NCBI RefSeq assembly: GCF_023101145.1
Contig: NZ_CP073714.1
Coordinates: 3,844,001-3,908,000, forward strand
Direction: 5' to 3'
From: Paenibacillus pabuli
GTDB lineage: Bacteria > Bacillota > Bacilli > Paenibacillales > Paenibacillaceae
Length of the DNA: 64,000 nucleotides
Under the pieces are notes generated by a model that saw only the letters and a list, made by a program, of their open reading frames with translations, was not told the DNA's origin and made no database searches. Positions 19,631 to 29,075 of the stretch are shown here, piece by piece. The stretch's first letter is position 1, and every line of letters starts with the position of its first letter. A program made the translations under genes and the position numbers.

Positions 19631-19818
19631 AAATAAGGTTTTATATAAGGGTTTTCTTGGTAGGCGAATTTATGTCATTCTACATTTCGTGCTGATAAGG
19701 ACATTCGAATTTATTAAATATCGATTCATTTTCACTTAGATGATAATACTCAATCCTGCTGAAGAGCTGCTCTCATCAAAATTGTATTTAAAAGCAACAC
19801 TGGGAAAAGACTGATCTC

Positions 19819-20170
19819 TCATGTTCTCAATTTCTGCCAAGATGGTACGCCAATTTCTTTACTCCTCTTCCCTGCAATCTCTAACCAAGCACAGAAGAAA
19901 TTTTCACTGAACTGCTTGACTAGTTTTTCAAGAATCCAGGAAAGCTCCCTCATATCAATACTTCTACGGATTTTCATTTGATAGTTGACGACCTGATCAG
20001 AGAAATACTCCAGAAGATCCCTGATTATTAGTGGTTCAGCATCAGAAATCAAGGTTGTTCTTAAAGAATTGTAGCCTGGGCTGCTATGAATTGATAAAGA
20101 TGAAATTATTAATCGACCAATGGAGTGAAAATCTACCGTATCACGAAATAATCCACTTTGCTCACAGAGA
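19819..20170 (-). pseudogene. C-terminal remnant, possibly of a TetR-type regulator
   Basis: A frame open for about 115 codons, without a credible start, beginning LCEQSGLFRDTVDFHSIGRLI. Helical composition and the phrase order resemble ligand-binding domains of TetR regulators, but the DNA-binding part is absent and the assignment is weak. It lies just downstream of the hydrolase gene on the same strand. Confidence 0.3.
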
Positions 20171-20254
20171 TTCTAACCTATGAAATCGGGAAGAAATTCC
20201 GGGATCTGAATTTTCAGACACAAAATAATCTCAAAGTTTATGCAACGCTAATGC

Positions 20255-21205
20255 TTAAGTATATTTCCTTAAAAAATTTAACATTAGTGGAACAGCATCA
20301 CCAAAAAAGGCTTCATCACCATGTCCGGCCTTATCCAGGACGTGAAGTTCTACTTTATCCTTTCCTGCTTTTTCTTCTATTAATTGGGCAAATTCAATTG
20401 ACTGCTGAGGAGGAACAGTATCGTCTTGTGCTCCATGAACTATAAGAAATTGTGGAATATCTGAATTAACATGTGTTATTGGTGAAAAGGCTTGAGCCTT
20501 TTCAGGAACATCACTTGCCAGTGCACCAAATACTAATGATTCTACCGAATCAGGATTACCATACGACAGCGACGGTGACAAACCAGTTTTTAATATATGC
20601 TCACTCATTTGATCCTTCATGGCAAGGATATTTGTTGGACCACAGAAATCTATAACTCCCTGAACATTGCTTGAATAGTCGGAGTTTCCATAGGATAATC
20701 CCTCCAACTCTTTTACACCTGAGGAAGTTCCCAATAAAGAGGCTAGAGTACCTCCAGCAGAAATACCAATTGCAACAATTTTCTCCGGATTAAGCCCATA
20801 TTGTTCTGCATTAGCACGCAGATATCTAATTGATGATTTTGTATCATATACAAGTCGTGGATACTCTCCTTCGCTGCTTAAAGTGTAATTAACACTTACT
20901 ACAGCAAATCCTAATTCTCTGGCTAAAAGAGGTATTTCTAGTTGAGTTCCCCTTTTGTCTCCAAACAGAAATCCGCCGCCGAAAAAGAAAACCAACGCAG
21001 GAAATGGCTTTTCACCTTGATCTGGCAGATATATATCCAGAGTTTTTGAATCTGGTAAATCACAATATGGTAAGTCAAGGTATTTTGTTTTAATATCTGA
21101 TATATTAGCATTTACATCTTCCAAAAATTCAGGAGGAAAATTTGCAAGTATCTCCTTAACCATTTCAGATTTCGCCTTACCGCAGATAAAAATTTCTTGT
21201 TTCAT
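20255..21205 (-). CDS. Alpha/beta hydrolase, esterase/lipase (BD-FAE/HSL-like)
   Basis: A 316-residue alpha/beta hydrolase. The oxyanion region is FFFGGGFLFGDKRGT (in place of HGGG), the nucleophile serine is in GISAGGTLAS, the acid is in HGAQDDTVPP and the histidine in GHGDEAFF. Such enzymes hydrolyse short-chain or acetyl esters. ATG 21205 follows AAAGGATG. No signal peptide. It stands alone between remnants. Confidence 0.87.
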   Translation of the reverse strand: MKQEIFICGKAKSEMVKEILANFPPEFLEDVNANISDIKTKYLDLPYCDLPDSKTLDIYLPDQGEKPFPALVFFFGGGFLFGDKRGTQLEIPLLARELGFAVVSVNYTLSSEGEYPRLVYDTKSSIRYLRANAEQYGLNPEKIVAIGISAGGTLASLLGTSSGVKELEGLSYGNSDYSSNVQGVIDFCGPTNILAMKDQMSEHILKTGLSPSLSYGNPDSVESLVFGALASDVPEKAQAFSPITHVNSDIPQFLIVHGAQDDTVPPQQSIEFAQLIEEKAGKDKVELHVLDKAGHGDEAFFGDAVPLMLNFLRKYT

Positions 21206-21365
21206 ATCGACATCATCCTTTCACATTGTATTGTGGTTGCCTAGCATGTCCAGGTTCCGGTGATTCCAAATCGACGTTCCTGTGCAGATTAGGCCGATGA
21301 CACTGTCGCCCGAGGACAAGAACGCGATGAGGAAATCCTCTATTGTTATAGCATAACTATAACCT

Positions 21366-22046
21366 TCAGACTTTTATGTTCATTTCGTAGTCCGACACAT
21401 TCATATTACGACTTTTTACTTGTACGAAAAGTCCAAAAATGATACACCAAACCATTATTGTATATACAGACATTCTTTCAAAAACTGCAGCATACATATT
21501 ATTATTTATCCCAATAAATAATGCGAAACTTATGATTCCTATAATGCAAAAAATGACACTCAACGTTGAAACCCATTTTTGTGGAATAATTCGGTGAGAC
21601 ATCAAGCCACCGCATAATATAGATAAGTTACCTCCTACTATAGCTAACATAGCTCCAATACCATGAAACGGTTCGCCCCACCAATCATACCCTGGAAACA
21701 TACCAACCATGATTATGCCAATTGCATAAATTGCAGTAAGTGCTAGACCTATGATTTTTCTTTTTAATGGCAGTGTGTTCATTATCATGAAATACGCTAT
21801 AGCGAATAAAATTCCATTAGCAAAAAATCCGAAATTCATCACAAAATATAATGGGGAATTAATCGCACGACCCATGACCTGTGTTACCACTGGTATACCC
21901 AAATCACTAATATAGTTTATGGCATATTGATACGATGGGTTGCTCCAAGCATATGCTGATATAGCTTCGCACATGAGATAAATACCACCTGCTAAAATAA
22001 AGAGAATAGAACCTATTTCTAATATTTTTTGACTGAAATTTTTCAT
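21366..22046 (-). CDS. DUF998 family membrane protein
   Basis: A 226-residue protein with six or seven membrane segments. The family mark is YAINYISDLGIPVV near residue 48-61, and a GMFPGYDWWGEPFHGIGA segment in the middle. The role is unknown in the family. ATG 22046 follows CAGGAGAAA. It lies about 150 bp downstream of the TetR gene on the same strand, so it is probably the regulated target. Confidence 0.8.
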   Translation of the reverse strand: MKNFSQKILEIGSILFILAGGIYLMCEAISAYAWSNPSYQYAINYISDLGIPVVTQVMGRAINSPLYFVMNFGFFANGILFAIAYFMIMNTLPLKRKIIGLALTAIYAIGIIMVGMFPGYDWWGEPFHGIGAMLAIVGGNLSILCGGLMSHRIIPQKWVSTLSVIFCIIGIISFALFIGINNNMYAAVFERMSVYTIMVWCIIFGLFVQVKSRNMNVSDYEMNIKV

Positions 22047-22122
22047 TGGGTTATTTCTCCTGTCGTTTTTGTTCGATTTGCTGGTTAGAGTAAAGAACAC
22101 TCCATCAAGGAATGGTTTAAGA

Positions 22123-22148
22123 GTGTTAGTGTTAGTGTTAGTGTTAGT
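22123..22148. repeat. Short tandem repeat, GTGTTA x4
   Basis: Four perfect GTGTTA units plus two bases in the tetR-DUF998 gap. Slippage here could change the distance between the two genes. The in-frame upstream reading (TNTNTN) is not part of the protein. Confidence 0.8.
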
Positions 22149-22197
22149 CTCATTCAAATTTTTTTTCAATTTTAGAAGAAGTCAAAACATCTCCTAC

Positions 22198-22773
22198 TTA
22201 TTCAAACAACTCATTTATCGTAGTATCAATAATAAAATCTACGGCTTCTTTGGTACCACTAACAGTAAAATCAAATTGGAACATTGAAGATAATAAACAA
22301 TCTACAACTTGTGTTGCCATATCCAAACTTTTCTTTGGGATAAGTTCATATTCCGAGATTAAATTTTCCATTCTTATTTTATCGTTATGGAAATCCTGCT
22401 CCATATAATCAGGTGGTAGTTTTTGGATAATTAGTGGCCACTCATCCCACATTGATGTTAACCATGACATAGTAGACAATTCTATTGCCAAAGCTTTGAG
22501 ACCCTCCGCAAGGCCATGTTTACTTGAATCAATTTTCATTTTTTCGTATAGAATTTGATCTAATTCTTTTTGGTATTCATCAGCTGTTGTCATAAACAGT
22601 AATTCTTTACTTGAGAAAAATTGATAGAACGCTCCAGTAGAAATGTTTGCTCTCTGTACAATATCTCGGATGCCAGTTTTTGAGTAACCATACTGCTTCC
22701 AGCATTCCTTACAAGCATTGATTAGATTTTGTTTGATTAATTGTCGTTCATGTTCTGTAAAGCTCTTAGACAT
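22198..22773 (-). CDS. TetR/AcrR family transcriptional regulator
   Basis: A 191-residue TetR regulator with the helix-turn-helix GIRDIVQRANISTGAFYQFF (about residues 27-46) and a helical ligand domain. ATG 22773 follows GGGAGGT. A perfect 15-bp inverted repeat lies 20 bp upstream. It forms a unit with the DUF998 gene downstream. Confidence 0.9.
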   Translation of the reverse strand: MSKSFTEHERQLIKQNLINACKECWKQYGYSKTGIRDIVQRANISTGAFYQFFSSKELLFMTTADEYQKELDQILYEKMKIDSSKHGLAEGLKALAIELSTMSWLTSMWDEWPLIIQKLPPDYMEQDFHNDKIRMENLISEYELIPKKSLDMATQVVDCLLSSMFQFDFTVSGTKEAVDFIIDTTINELFE

Positions 22774-22793
22774 ACTATTGTACCTCCCATATT

Positions 22794-22835
22794 ATAAACG
22801 TATGAACAAAAATACAATAATGTTCATACGTTTAT
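22794..22835. promoter_or_regulatory. TetR operator, 15-bp perfect inverted repeat
   Basis: ATAAACGTATGAACA (22794-22808) and TGTTCATACGTTTAT (22821-22835) are perfect inverses with a 12-base spacer, directly upstream of the regulator gene. Autoregulation is the natural reading. Confidence 0.75.
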
Positions 22836-23137
22836 GATAGATAACCTATTTCGCATTGTCAAGTACAAATCAAAAAATGTTACCATACCTCTTGTATTTG
22901 AGCCTTTAACCGATGAGAGAGAAACGAATGTCCTGAAGCTAGCGATAATATTTTCCACAGGGCTGATGGATGCAAAGGCTGGGGAGTTGTATATGGGTCA
23001 CTATAGCGTAATAAAATAGCGACAGTCTTGGACTTTCATCCGTGACTGTCCTTTTCATCTTTAGAGTAAGAAAAAACGCTAAACCGGATGCAATTCAGGT
23101 CTTAGCGTATAATTTCGTTAAAATGTTAGCGGGACAC
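22836..23137. other. Non-coding stretch with a terminator-like hairpin
   Basis: No gene recognised. GACAGTC near 23020 and GACTGTC near 23046 form a short stem followed by CTTTTC, so transcription from either side may stop here. Confidence 0.35.
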
Positions 23138-23269
23138 CTAATACAACGTGAAGTGCAGATAGCGGCGGTTCTGGAACAGGGATGGCAAGACAAACGGTTC
23201 CTTCGCCGAGCGAATCCGGTCAGAGAACAACACAAGCGCTACAAGCCCTCCGGCCAGACCAATCCAGGA
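23138..23269 (-). pseudogene. MFS (DHA2) transporter fragment
   Basis: The frame SWIGLAGGLVALVLFSDR continuing into KEPFVLPSLFQNRRY is the region after helix 7 of DHA2 drug transporters, and the same position in the intact pump at 53768-55168 reads DPFVNPAIFRNKQY. It is 43 codons, then a stop. The fragment is GC-rich against its flanks. Confidence 0.6.
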
Positions 23270-23511
23270 ATGATTCGTTAAAACCAAAAGAAAGGGATAT
23301 CTATGGGGAATAAGATCTTAATATTAAGCATGGATTCCTTTGAAGCAGTTATCATATTATAATTACCTATTTGTCTAATCGACTATGACACGATGTCCTT
23401 GTCCTCAGTTTGGGAAAGAACTTGGTTCCTTAAACAAAACATGCTATTAACGTGATTTTTATGTTACTTTTCTTTTGTTTTGCCATCATGATGCTATTAA
23501 GATAACAATCT

Positions 23512-23574
23512 AATCCGAAATGACACAATGTTCTTGTCCTTTTCGGCAATGGCACTATGTTCTTGTCCCTCGAC
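23512..23574 (+). repeat. GGACAAGAAC repeat family, right-end copy
   Basis: Two tandem units, ACACAATGTTCTTGTCC and GCACTATGTTCTTGTCC, end in CTCGACA at 23574. A looser single unit is seen near 23385. The remaining bases from 23270 to 23753 show no gene. Confidence 0.75.
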
Positions 23575-23753
23575 ATTTTGGAATCAGCTGCTTTATTGGT
23601 TTTATTGAGCTATAGTTTCCCGTTAGTTGAATAGGATCGAAGCGTAGATGATACTATTTAAAGTCTTTCTTCGGTAATCCATAAGTGACAATATAAAGAA
23701 GTTGTTTTCTCTAATAAAATGCTCCTTCATCCTCAACATATTTGTGGTTGAAT

Positions 23754-24257
23754 TTATAAAGACTTTGCAATAGCTTCACATTTTTTAATAGCCCAAATGT
23801 AATGACTTGAAGTGTTTGCTGCAAAATAGCTGTATAAATTACTTGTCTTTGTCCATTTATAGTATTTCTTTGTCATGATTTCTTCATTGGTATGAAATTT
23901 AATTAATTCCATCACTCTTTCATGGCTTAATTTCAATTTTTTCATAGCTTGATTTAATGTTACATCCTGATATTTTTCCCATATCTGCATATTAAGCAGT
24001 TTAATCGCACTCCATTTATAACCAGCTGCTGGCATAAAAGGTATATCACCATCCATACCCTCTCTATACCATCTTTCAAGCATGGCATGCCATTCATACA
24101 GATGCATCAATACATCCCGAAAATTCTTATCTCTTTCCTCAGTTTCAACAGAACTTCCCCTTTTGCTTCTGGGTACAGATTCGATTATTGCAAGCATTGA
24201 TTTAAAATTCATGTCGCTATTTAATAATAAAATTTCTTTTTCATTTTGTGTTATCAT
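23754..24257 (-). CDS. ClbS/DfsB family four-helix bundle protein
   Basis: A 167-residue DinB-like four-helix protein of the ClbS/DfsB group, marked by VLMHLYEWHAMLERWY near residue 55-70 and the C-terminal TSSHYIWAIKKCE. ClbS of E. coli inactivates the genotoxin colibactin; the role of Firmicute homologs is not known. ATG 24257 follows GGGAGGG. It is a single-gene unit between repeat copies. Confidence 0.8.
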   Translation of the reverse strand: MITQNEKEILLLNSDMNFKSMLAIIESVPRSKRGSSVETEERDKNFRDVLMHLYEWHAMLERWYREGMDGDIPFMPAAGYKWSAIKLLNMQIWEKYQDVTLNQAMKKLKLSHERVMELIKFHTNEEIMTKKYYKWTKTSNLYSYFAANTSSHYIWAIKKCEAIAKSL

Positions 24258-24340
24258 GACAAGTCCCTCCCTTTTCCCATATATTAACATGGGGACATTT
24301 GTTCTGATAAGTAACATTTTATAAATTGTACTTACGCCGC

Positions 24341-24650
24341 TAACCTGCCCGTTAGTTTAATGAATTGAAGGGCAAGATGACGATTAGATACACGCCTAAT
24401 CGGAAATCGGACTATGTTCTTGTCTTCAGCGGCTAGCTTCAGTCTGATAATTCGCTTTTTTAGTACCTAGCCGCTCGTGTTTAACCTCTCATCGTGTCAG
24501 TTGTTCTAAACCAATGTAAACATTTTCATGTGTTACGGTATTTAATGAGGTCTTAAGTGATATGCTTAATCTTTATATATTTATCTAATCGGCAATCGGA
24601 CTATGTTCTTGTCAATTCCGGCAATCGGTACAAGTTCTTGTCCCTCGACA
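24341..24650 (+). repeat. GGACAAGAAC repeat family, long copy
   Basis: Begins with the GCCCGTTAG...GAAGGGC hairpin seen in other full copies, contains CGATTAG...CTAATCGG and several GTTCTTGTC dyads, and ends TCGACA at 24650. A diverged extra unit (GTTGCTTTCTTAGCGAC, then ATGTTCTTATCC) continues to about 24720. Confidence 0.8.
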
Positions 24651-24840
24651 TTTTTTAAATGGCAAGACAAAAAAGTTGCTTTCTTAGCGACATAAATTGA
24701 TGAACATGTTCTTATCCTATGGACAATCACCTAGCAGCTATCTGTTCTCACTTTTTTTGTTATATCCTATTTAAGATATCCAACTAATTGTACAGTAAGC
24801 CTCATTCCCTACAGATAACAACTTGGTGTTAAAATCAACA

Positions 24841-24876
24841 AAAAAACATGATCGCCACAGAGCGATCATGTTTTTT
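24841..24876 (-). terminator. Terminator of the AhpD-like gene and the ABC operon
   Basis: AAAAAACATGATCGC and GCGATCATGTTTTTT form a 15-bp perfect stem with a 6-base loop. Confidence 0.92.
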
Positions 24877-24903
24877 CAAATCCCACATCTCAATGCATAA
24901 CCT

Positions 24904-25452
24904 TTAAGACTTGCTAGGCAATATATTTTTGTCAAACTCGACTTCGAACAGATACTCGTCCAAATCAACCTTCATCGCTTCATTGAAGATGTTCGATGCA
25001 ATCATTTTGCATCCGACCGTAGTGATCAGCACAATCTCTTCTGAGGTGAATTCGCTTCTTAATTTATCGTAGATAGACTCATCGATGGTGTTTGGATTGT
25101 TAACCAATCCACGACCATAATCAATCAATACTTTTTCGATTTCAGTGAATTCGAACTCATTGAAGCTGATGTTCAGATCGCGGAGAAGCTTGGCATGATA
25201 GGTGGAGCAGACCAGACACTCATTTTCAGTCGAGATCGCATAACAGTAAAAATAAATAGCACGACTGCCTATGATTTTTTGTAGTTCATTACGCACCGGA
25301 TAAAATTCCATCGCATCAAAAGATGGCATGGAATACAACAATGTTTTAACCATATTCGTTACTCGATTGCCTTTTTTGATTCGTTCATCTACAAAATCCT
25401 TGGCTTCTTGAGACATGTCTTCGTATTGTAATGCGGGTACTACACTGCTCAT
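24904..25452 (-). CDS. AhpD/carboxymuconolactone decarboxylase-like protein
   Basis: A 182-residue all-helical protein with the AhpD-type redox motif C79-LV-C82-STY-H86. Such proteins are alkylhydroperoxidase-like or act in gamma-carboxymuconolactone decarboxylation. GAGGAGGA precedes the ATG. It is the last gene of the - strand operon, about 80 bp after the oligopeptide ATPase, and ends at a strong terminator. Its role there is unclear; oxidative protection of the pathway is possible. Confidence 0.78.
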   Translation of the reverse strand: MSSVVPALQYEDMSQEAKDFVDERIKKGNRVTNMVKTLLYSMPSFDAMEFYPVRNELQKIIGSRAIYFYCYAISTENECLVCSTYHAKLLRDLNISFNEFEFTEIEKVLIDYGRGLVNNPNTIDESIYDKLRSEFTSEEIVLITTVGCKMIASNIFNEAMKVDLDEYLFEVEFDKNILPSKS

Positions 25453-25530
25453 GTAAAATTCCTCCTCTTAAGTAAAGTTAATGCAACGTCTTTAAGCAAG
25501 TAAGTAAGTAACCACTCAGGTTTGGACAAC

Positions 25531-26313
25531 TTATTGAAATTGTGGAACATTAATTCTCGGAATAGCTTCAATCAACGACCGGGTGTACTCATGCTGCGGA
25601 TCGTGGAAAATTTGCTTGGTCTCCCCCGCCTCCACAACTTCTCCAGCTTTCATGACCATCACGCGATGCGAAATGCTGTAGATCACCTCAAGGCCATGGG
25701 CGATAAATAGATAAGATACCCCCTTCTGCTGTTGAAGCTTCTTCAGCAATTCCAGAATCTGTGCCTGAATCGTCATATCGAGTGCAGAGGTCGGTTCATC
25801 ACAGACGATAACAGCTGGTTCTGCGGCAAGTGCTCTGGCAATGCCCACACGCTGACACTGACCACCGGACAGCTCTCCGGGATATCGCGATTTAAACTCT
25901 CGGGGTAAACCAACATCATCCAACAACTCCTCGACCCGTTTATCAATCGCTTTGGCGTTCATCTGAAAGTACAGCTTCAACGGTTCAGCCACGATATCTC
26001 TGATCTTCCATCTTGGATTCAGGGACGAGACCGGATCTTGAAATACATATTGGATGCTGCGCTTGTCGGAGCGAATACGCTTCCTGCCACTTAAGGCTTT
26101 ATCGCCCAAGACGATCGAGCCTGATGTAAGTGAAATCATGCCAGCGACCATTTTTGCAACCGTCGTTTTGCCACTCCCGGATTCTCCAACAATGCCTAAT
26201 GTCTCCCCTTGCCCTAGATAAAACGAAACATCTCGAACCGCGGCAAAGTCGGTACCGTTCCTCGTCCGATACACCTTATGAAGTCCTTCAGCCTCCAACA
26301 GATGTTTGCTCAT
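25531..26313 (-). CDS. Oligopeptide/dipeptide-type ABC transporter ATPase (DppF-like)
   Basis: A 260-residue ATPase. Walker A is GESGSGKTTVAK, the signature LSGGQCQRVGIARAL, Walker B VIVCDEPTSALD. The phrase NPRWKIRDIVAEPL is typical for the second ATPase of Opp/Dpp importers. The ATG overlaps the stop of the preceding ATPase gene by four bases. It energises uptake by the permeases at 28218-29993. Confidence 0.93.
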   Translation of the reverse strand: MSKHLLEAEGLHKVYRTRNGTDFAAVRDVSFYLGQGETLGIVGESGSGKTTVAKMVAGMISLTSGSIVLGDKALSGRKRIRSDKRSIQYVFQDPVSSLNPRWKIRDIVAEPLKLYFQMNAKAIDKRVEELLDDVGLPREFKSRYPGELSGGQCQRVGIARALAAEPAVIVCDEPTSALDMTIQAQILELLKKLQQQKGVSYLFIAHGLEVIYSISHRVMVMKAGEVVEAGETKQIFHDPQHEYTRSLIEAIPRINVPQFQ

Positions 26314-27131
26314 ATGTCCACCCCCTCAAAATAAATACGGGGCATGCTGTTTAACAGCTGCTTGGTGTAAGGATGTTCCGGTCGCCCGAATATCGCTTCC
26401 TTCGTACCTTCTTCAACCAGATTGCCATGTCTCATCACGATAACACGGTCAGCAATCTCGTGAACCACACCAAGATCATGCGTAATGAACAGCACCGTCA
26501 TGCCATATTGCTCTTTCAGCTTAAGAATTAATCGCAAAATCTGAGCTTGAACCGTCACATCCAATGCTGTTGTCGGTTCATCCGCAAGCAGCAGCTCAGG
26601 TCGTGAAGACAAGGCCATTGCAATCATGACACGCTGCCTCATTCCGCCAGACAATTGAAATGGATACTGCTTCACAACGTCATCCACATTGCGGATCTCC
26701 ACTTGGGTTAACCAGGACTTTGCTTCTTCAAGCGCGGCTTTTTTGCTGATTCTTTTGGGCGCATGCAGACGAATCACATCCACCATTTGTGTTCCAATCG
26801 TGTAAACCGGGTTTAATGCACTCAATGCATCTTGGAAGACCATGGCGATCCGTTTGCCACGAATACGCTCCATCTGTTTCTCATTTAATGTCAGCAAATC
26901 CTGACCGGCGAACCAGATCTGCCCATGGGTATATTCTGCAGCAGGTCGCGGCAGCAATTGCATAATCGATTTAACGGCAACGCTTTTGCCGCTTCCCGAC
27001 TCACCAACCAGGCACAAGATCTCACCTTCACGGATATCCAAGGATATATGATGAAGCACGTCCGTATGTTGGTCCCGCTTGGTGAAGCGAACGCCTAATT
27101 CATTGATGCGCAGGAGTGATGTATCTGTCAT
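26310..27131 (-). CDS. Oligopeptide/dipeptide-type ABC transporter ATPase (DppD-like)
   Basis: A 273-residue ATPase with Walker A GESGSGKSVAVKSI, signature LSGGMRQRVMIAMAL and Walker B LLLADEPTTALD. It pairs with the DppF-like protein. Its start codon shares a base with the stop of the enzyme gene upstream (TAATG), which indicates translational coupling. Confidence 0.93.
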   Translation of the reverse strand: MTDTSLLRINELGVRFTKRDQHTDVLHHISLDIREGEILCLVGESGSGKSVAVKSIMQLLPRPAAEYTHGQIWFAGQDLLTLNEKQMERIRGKRIAMVFQDALSALNPVYTIGTQMVDVIRLHAPKRISKKAALEEAKSWLTQVEIRNVDDVVKQYPFQLSGGMRQRVMIAMALSSRPELLLADEPTTALDVTVQAQILRLILKLKEQYGMTVLFITHDLGVVHEIADRVIVMRHGNLVEEGTKEAIFGRPEHPYTKQLLNSMPRIYFEGVDI

Positions 27132-28138
27132 TAGCTTCTCTCCTTGCTAAGGTCGAATTGCACCACATTCGAATCCGGCTGTTTCAGAAGCCGCTGTAAG
27201 GCTTCTTGAGCAAGCACAAGATCAAATATGGACAGACCGAACGCATTAAACATTAATTTACGCTCAGGATGCCGCTGGATTGCCTGATCAGGCTCAGCCA
27301 TAAGCGTTTCTAACAGGGTTACCTTACCGCCAATTTCCGGTGTCTTGCGCGCAAGATCGAATAGCGACTGACTGCTAGATGGAACGCCAGCTTCATAATC
27401 ATCACATACAATATGATCAAATGATTCAATGGCTTCTGCATCAATATCACGCATGCCGATATGAAGATACAGATGACCGGGAACGAAATGGTTCGCATGT
27501 AGGTAAGGAGTTGAAGCGGATGTCGCCCCGACCACAACCTCAGCACAATCAAGTCGTTCTGGAAGAGATGCATGGACACGGCTCTGAATACCCCGTTCTC
27601 TAAGAATATCTGCGTGATTTTCAAGCAACTGCTCTGCATGCTGCATCGTAGGACTCCACACATGAACTTCTTTCAGTTCAGGCATGAATGGCACAATACT
27701 GCGAAGCTGGTGACTCGCCTGAAATCCAGATCCACAGAGGAACAATGATGATGCCTTTGATCTTTCCAACGTTTTGATCGCTGTGGCGGACACTGCACCT
27801 GTACGGAGACCGCTGATCAACTCTCCTTCCAAGAATGCAAGTGGTCTGCCTGTTGCTAATTCATTGAGCACAACGACCGGATGTGTATACGGTATCGAAG
27901 GATCGGAGTGTGACACATGGGAAGTCCATTTCAGTCCAGCCACGCCTTCCTCAGCAAGATACGCAGGCAAGGAATAGAAAGCTCCCGCTTCTCTAGCTCC
28001 AGCAGCCATCGCTACCTCCTGTGCACCTACTGCTGTCCCCTGTGCCTTTTGACTAAAGGTTCGTTCAATCAGACGTTGTGCAACTAAGGGGTCGGCTATC
28101 CCACTTTGCTTGATGCTTTCTCGTGATACGAAGTACAT
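27131..28138 (-). CDS. Ornithine cyclodeaminase/mu-crystallin family enzyme, SbnB-like
   Basis: A 335-residue NAD(P)-binding enzyme. Family motifs are GLKWTSH, LISGLRTGAVSATA, the dinucleotide loop LCGSGFQASHQL, and VVGATSASTP. Several of these (GLKW, SGLRTGAV, the CDDYEAG segment and the C-terminal FNAFGLSIFD) resemble SbnB, which cleaves an opine-like amino-carboxyethyl glutamate. Placement between permease and ATPase genes of an importer suggests it degrades or modifies the imported compound. Alternatives are ornithine cyclodeaminase, ketimine reductase or alanine dehydrogenase activity. Confidence 0.8.
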   Translation of the reverse strand: MYFVSRESIKQSGIADPLVAQRLIERTFSQKAQGTAVGAQEVAMAAGAREAGAFYSLPAYLAEEGVAGLKWTSHVSHSDPSIPYTHPVVVLNELATGRPLAFLEGELISGLRTGAVSATAIKTLERSKASSLFLCGSGFQASHQLRSIVPFMPELKEVHVWSPTMQHAEQLLENHADILRERGIQSRVHASLPERLDCAEVVVGATSASTPYLHANHFVPGHLYLHIGMRDIDAEAIESFDHIVCDDYEAGVPSSSQSLFDLARKTPEIGGKVTLLETLMAEPDQAIQRHPERKLMFNAFGLSIFDLVLAQEALQRLLKQPDSNVVQFDLSKERS

Positions 28139-28217
28139 TCACTCCATCCTCCTTCCTGCTGTGACATGATTTGTTGCCCTGTTGCTTCGAATCGCTTTCC
28201 TTCGAGCCGCTTCATAT

Positions 28218-29057
28218 TCATCGGAACTCAGCTCGGTCTCTAAGCCAATCGCCAAACAGATTAATTGTCATAATAACCAGAGCAATAGCGAGTCCAGGTA
28301 TGGTAGATAACCACCATGCCGAACTGATATAACTCTTGCCGTCATTCACCATACCGCCCCAAGACGGTGTAGACACATCGATACCGAGCCCAAGGAAACT
28401 TAATGCTGCCGCGAGTAAGATCATGTGTGACATCTGTAAAGCAGCTTGTGTGGCGATCGTGTACAGGGTATTCGGTAAAATATGCTTCGCCATGATACTA
28501 ATGCTTGGTACGCCCATCGCTTTAGCTGCTTCGACGTATTCCAATTCTTTCAGCGAGAGTACCTGGCTACGAACAACACGTGCAAAGGTTACCCAACCTG
28601 TCACTGCCAGCACGATAACGATATTCGTAAGACCTGATCCAAGCACGGCAACCATAACAATGGCGAGCAGCATGCTTGGAATGGACATCTGGATATCAGC
28701 GAGACGCATTAATACTGCATCTGTTTTACCACCGAAGTATCCAGCTACGATTCCAATGATACTGCCCAGCACACCTGAGATGGCGACAGCGATGATACTG
28801 ATCCAGAGCGAGAGCCTGCCCCCATAGAGCAATCTGCTGAGTACATCCCTGCCCAACTGATCTGTGCCAAGCAAGCTCATACCGCCGTCTCCGCTATACG
28901 TGCTCCCTGGCGGAATAAGAATATCCTGCAGTGACTGCCTATACGGATCGAATGGCGCGAATAGCGGGGCAAAGACCGTCAGCACGAAGATGACGGTCAA
29001 CGAACCTATGCTGGCAATGCCCTTGGCATTCGCACGAAGCAAAGATCGTTTTTTCAT
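28218..29057 (-). CDS. Oligopeptide/dipeptide-type ABC transporter permease (DppC-like)
   Basis: A 279-residue permease with an N-terminal OppC_N helix, the DQLGRDVLSRLLYGGRLSL motif and the EAA loop (EAAKAMGVPS). It ends FGDWLRDR, as usual for DppC. It follows DppB by 18 bases. Confidence 0.92.
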   Translation of the reverse strand: MKKRSLLRANAKGIASIGSLTVIFVLTVFAPLFAPFDPYRQSLQDILIPPGSTYSGDGGMSLLGTDQLGRDVLSRLLYGGRLSLWISIIAVAISGVLGSIIGIVAGYFGGKTDAVLMRLADIQMSIPSMLLAIVMVAVLGSGLTNIVIVLAVTGWVTFARVVRSQVLSLKELEYVEAAKAMGVPSISIMAKHILPNTLYTIATQAALQMSHMILLAAALSFLGLGIDVSTPSWGGMVNDGKSYISSAWWLSTIPGLAIALVIMTINLFGDWLRDRAEFR

Positions 29058-29075
29058 GATTATCCCTCTCTTCGT

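Noticed and set aside
28336..28827. 163-residue + strand frame opposite the DppC-like permease
   Set aside because: Shadow frame; no ribosome site and no family likeness.
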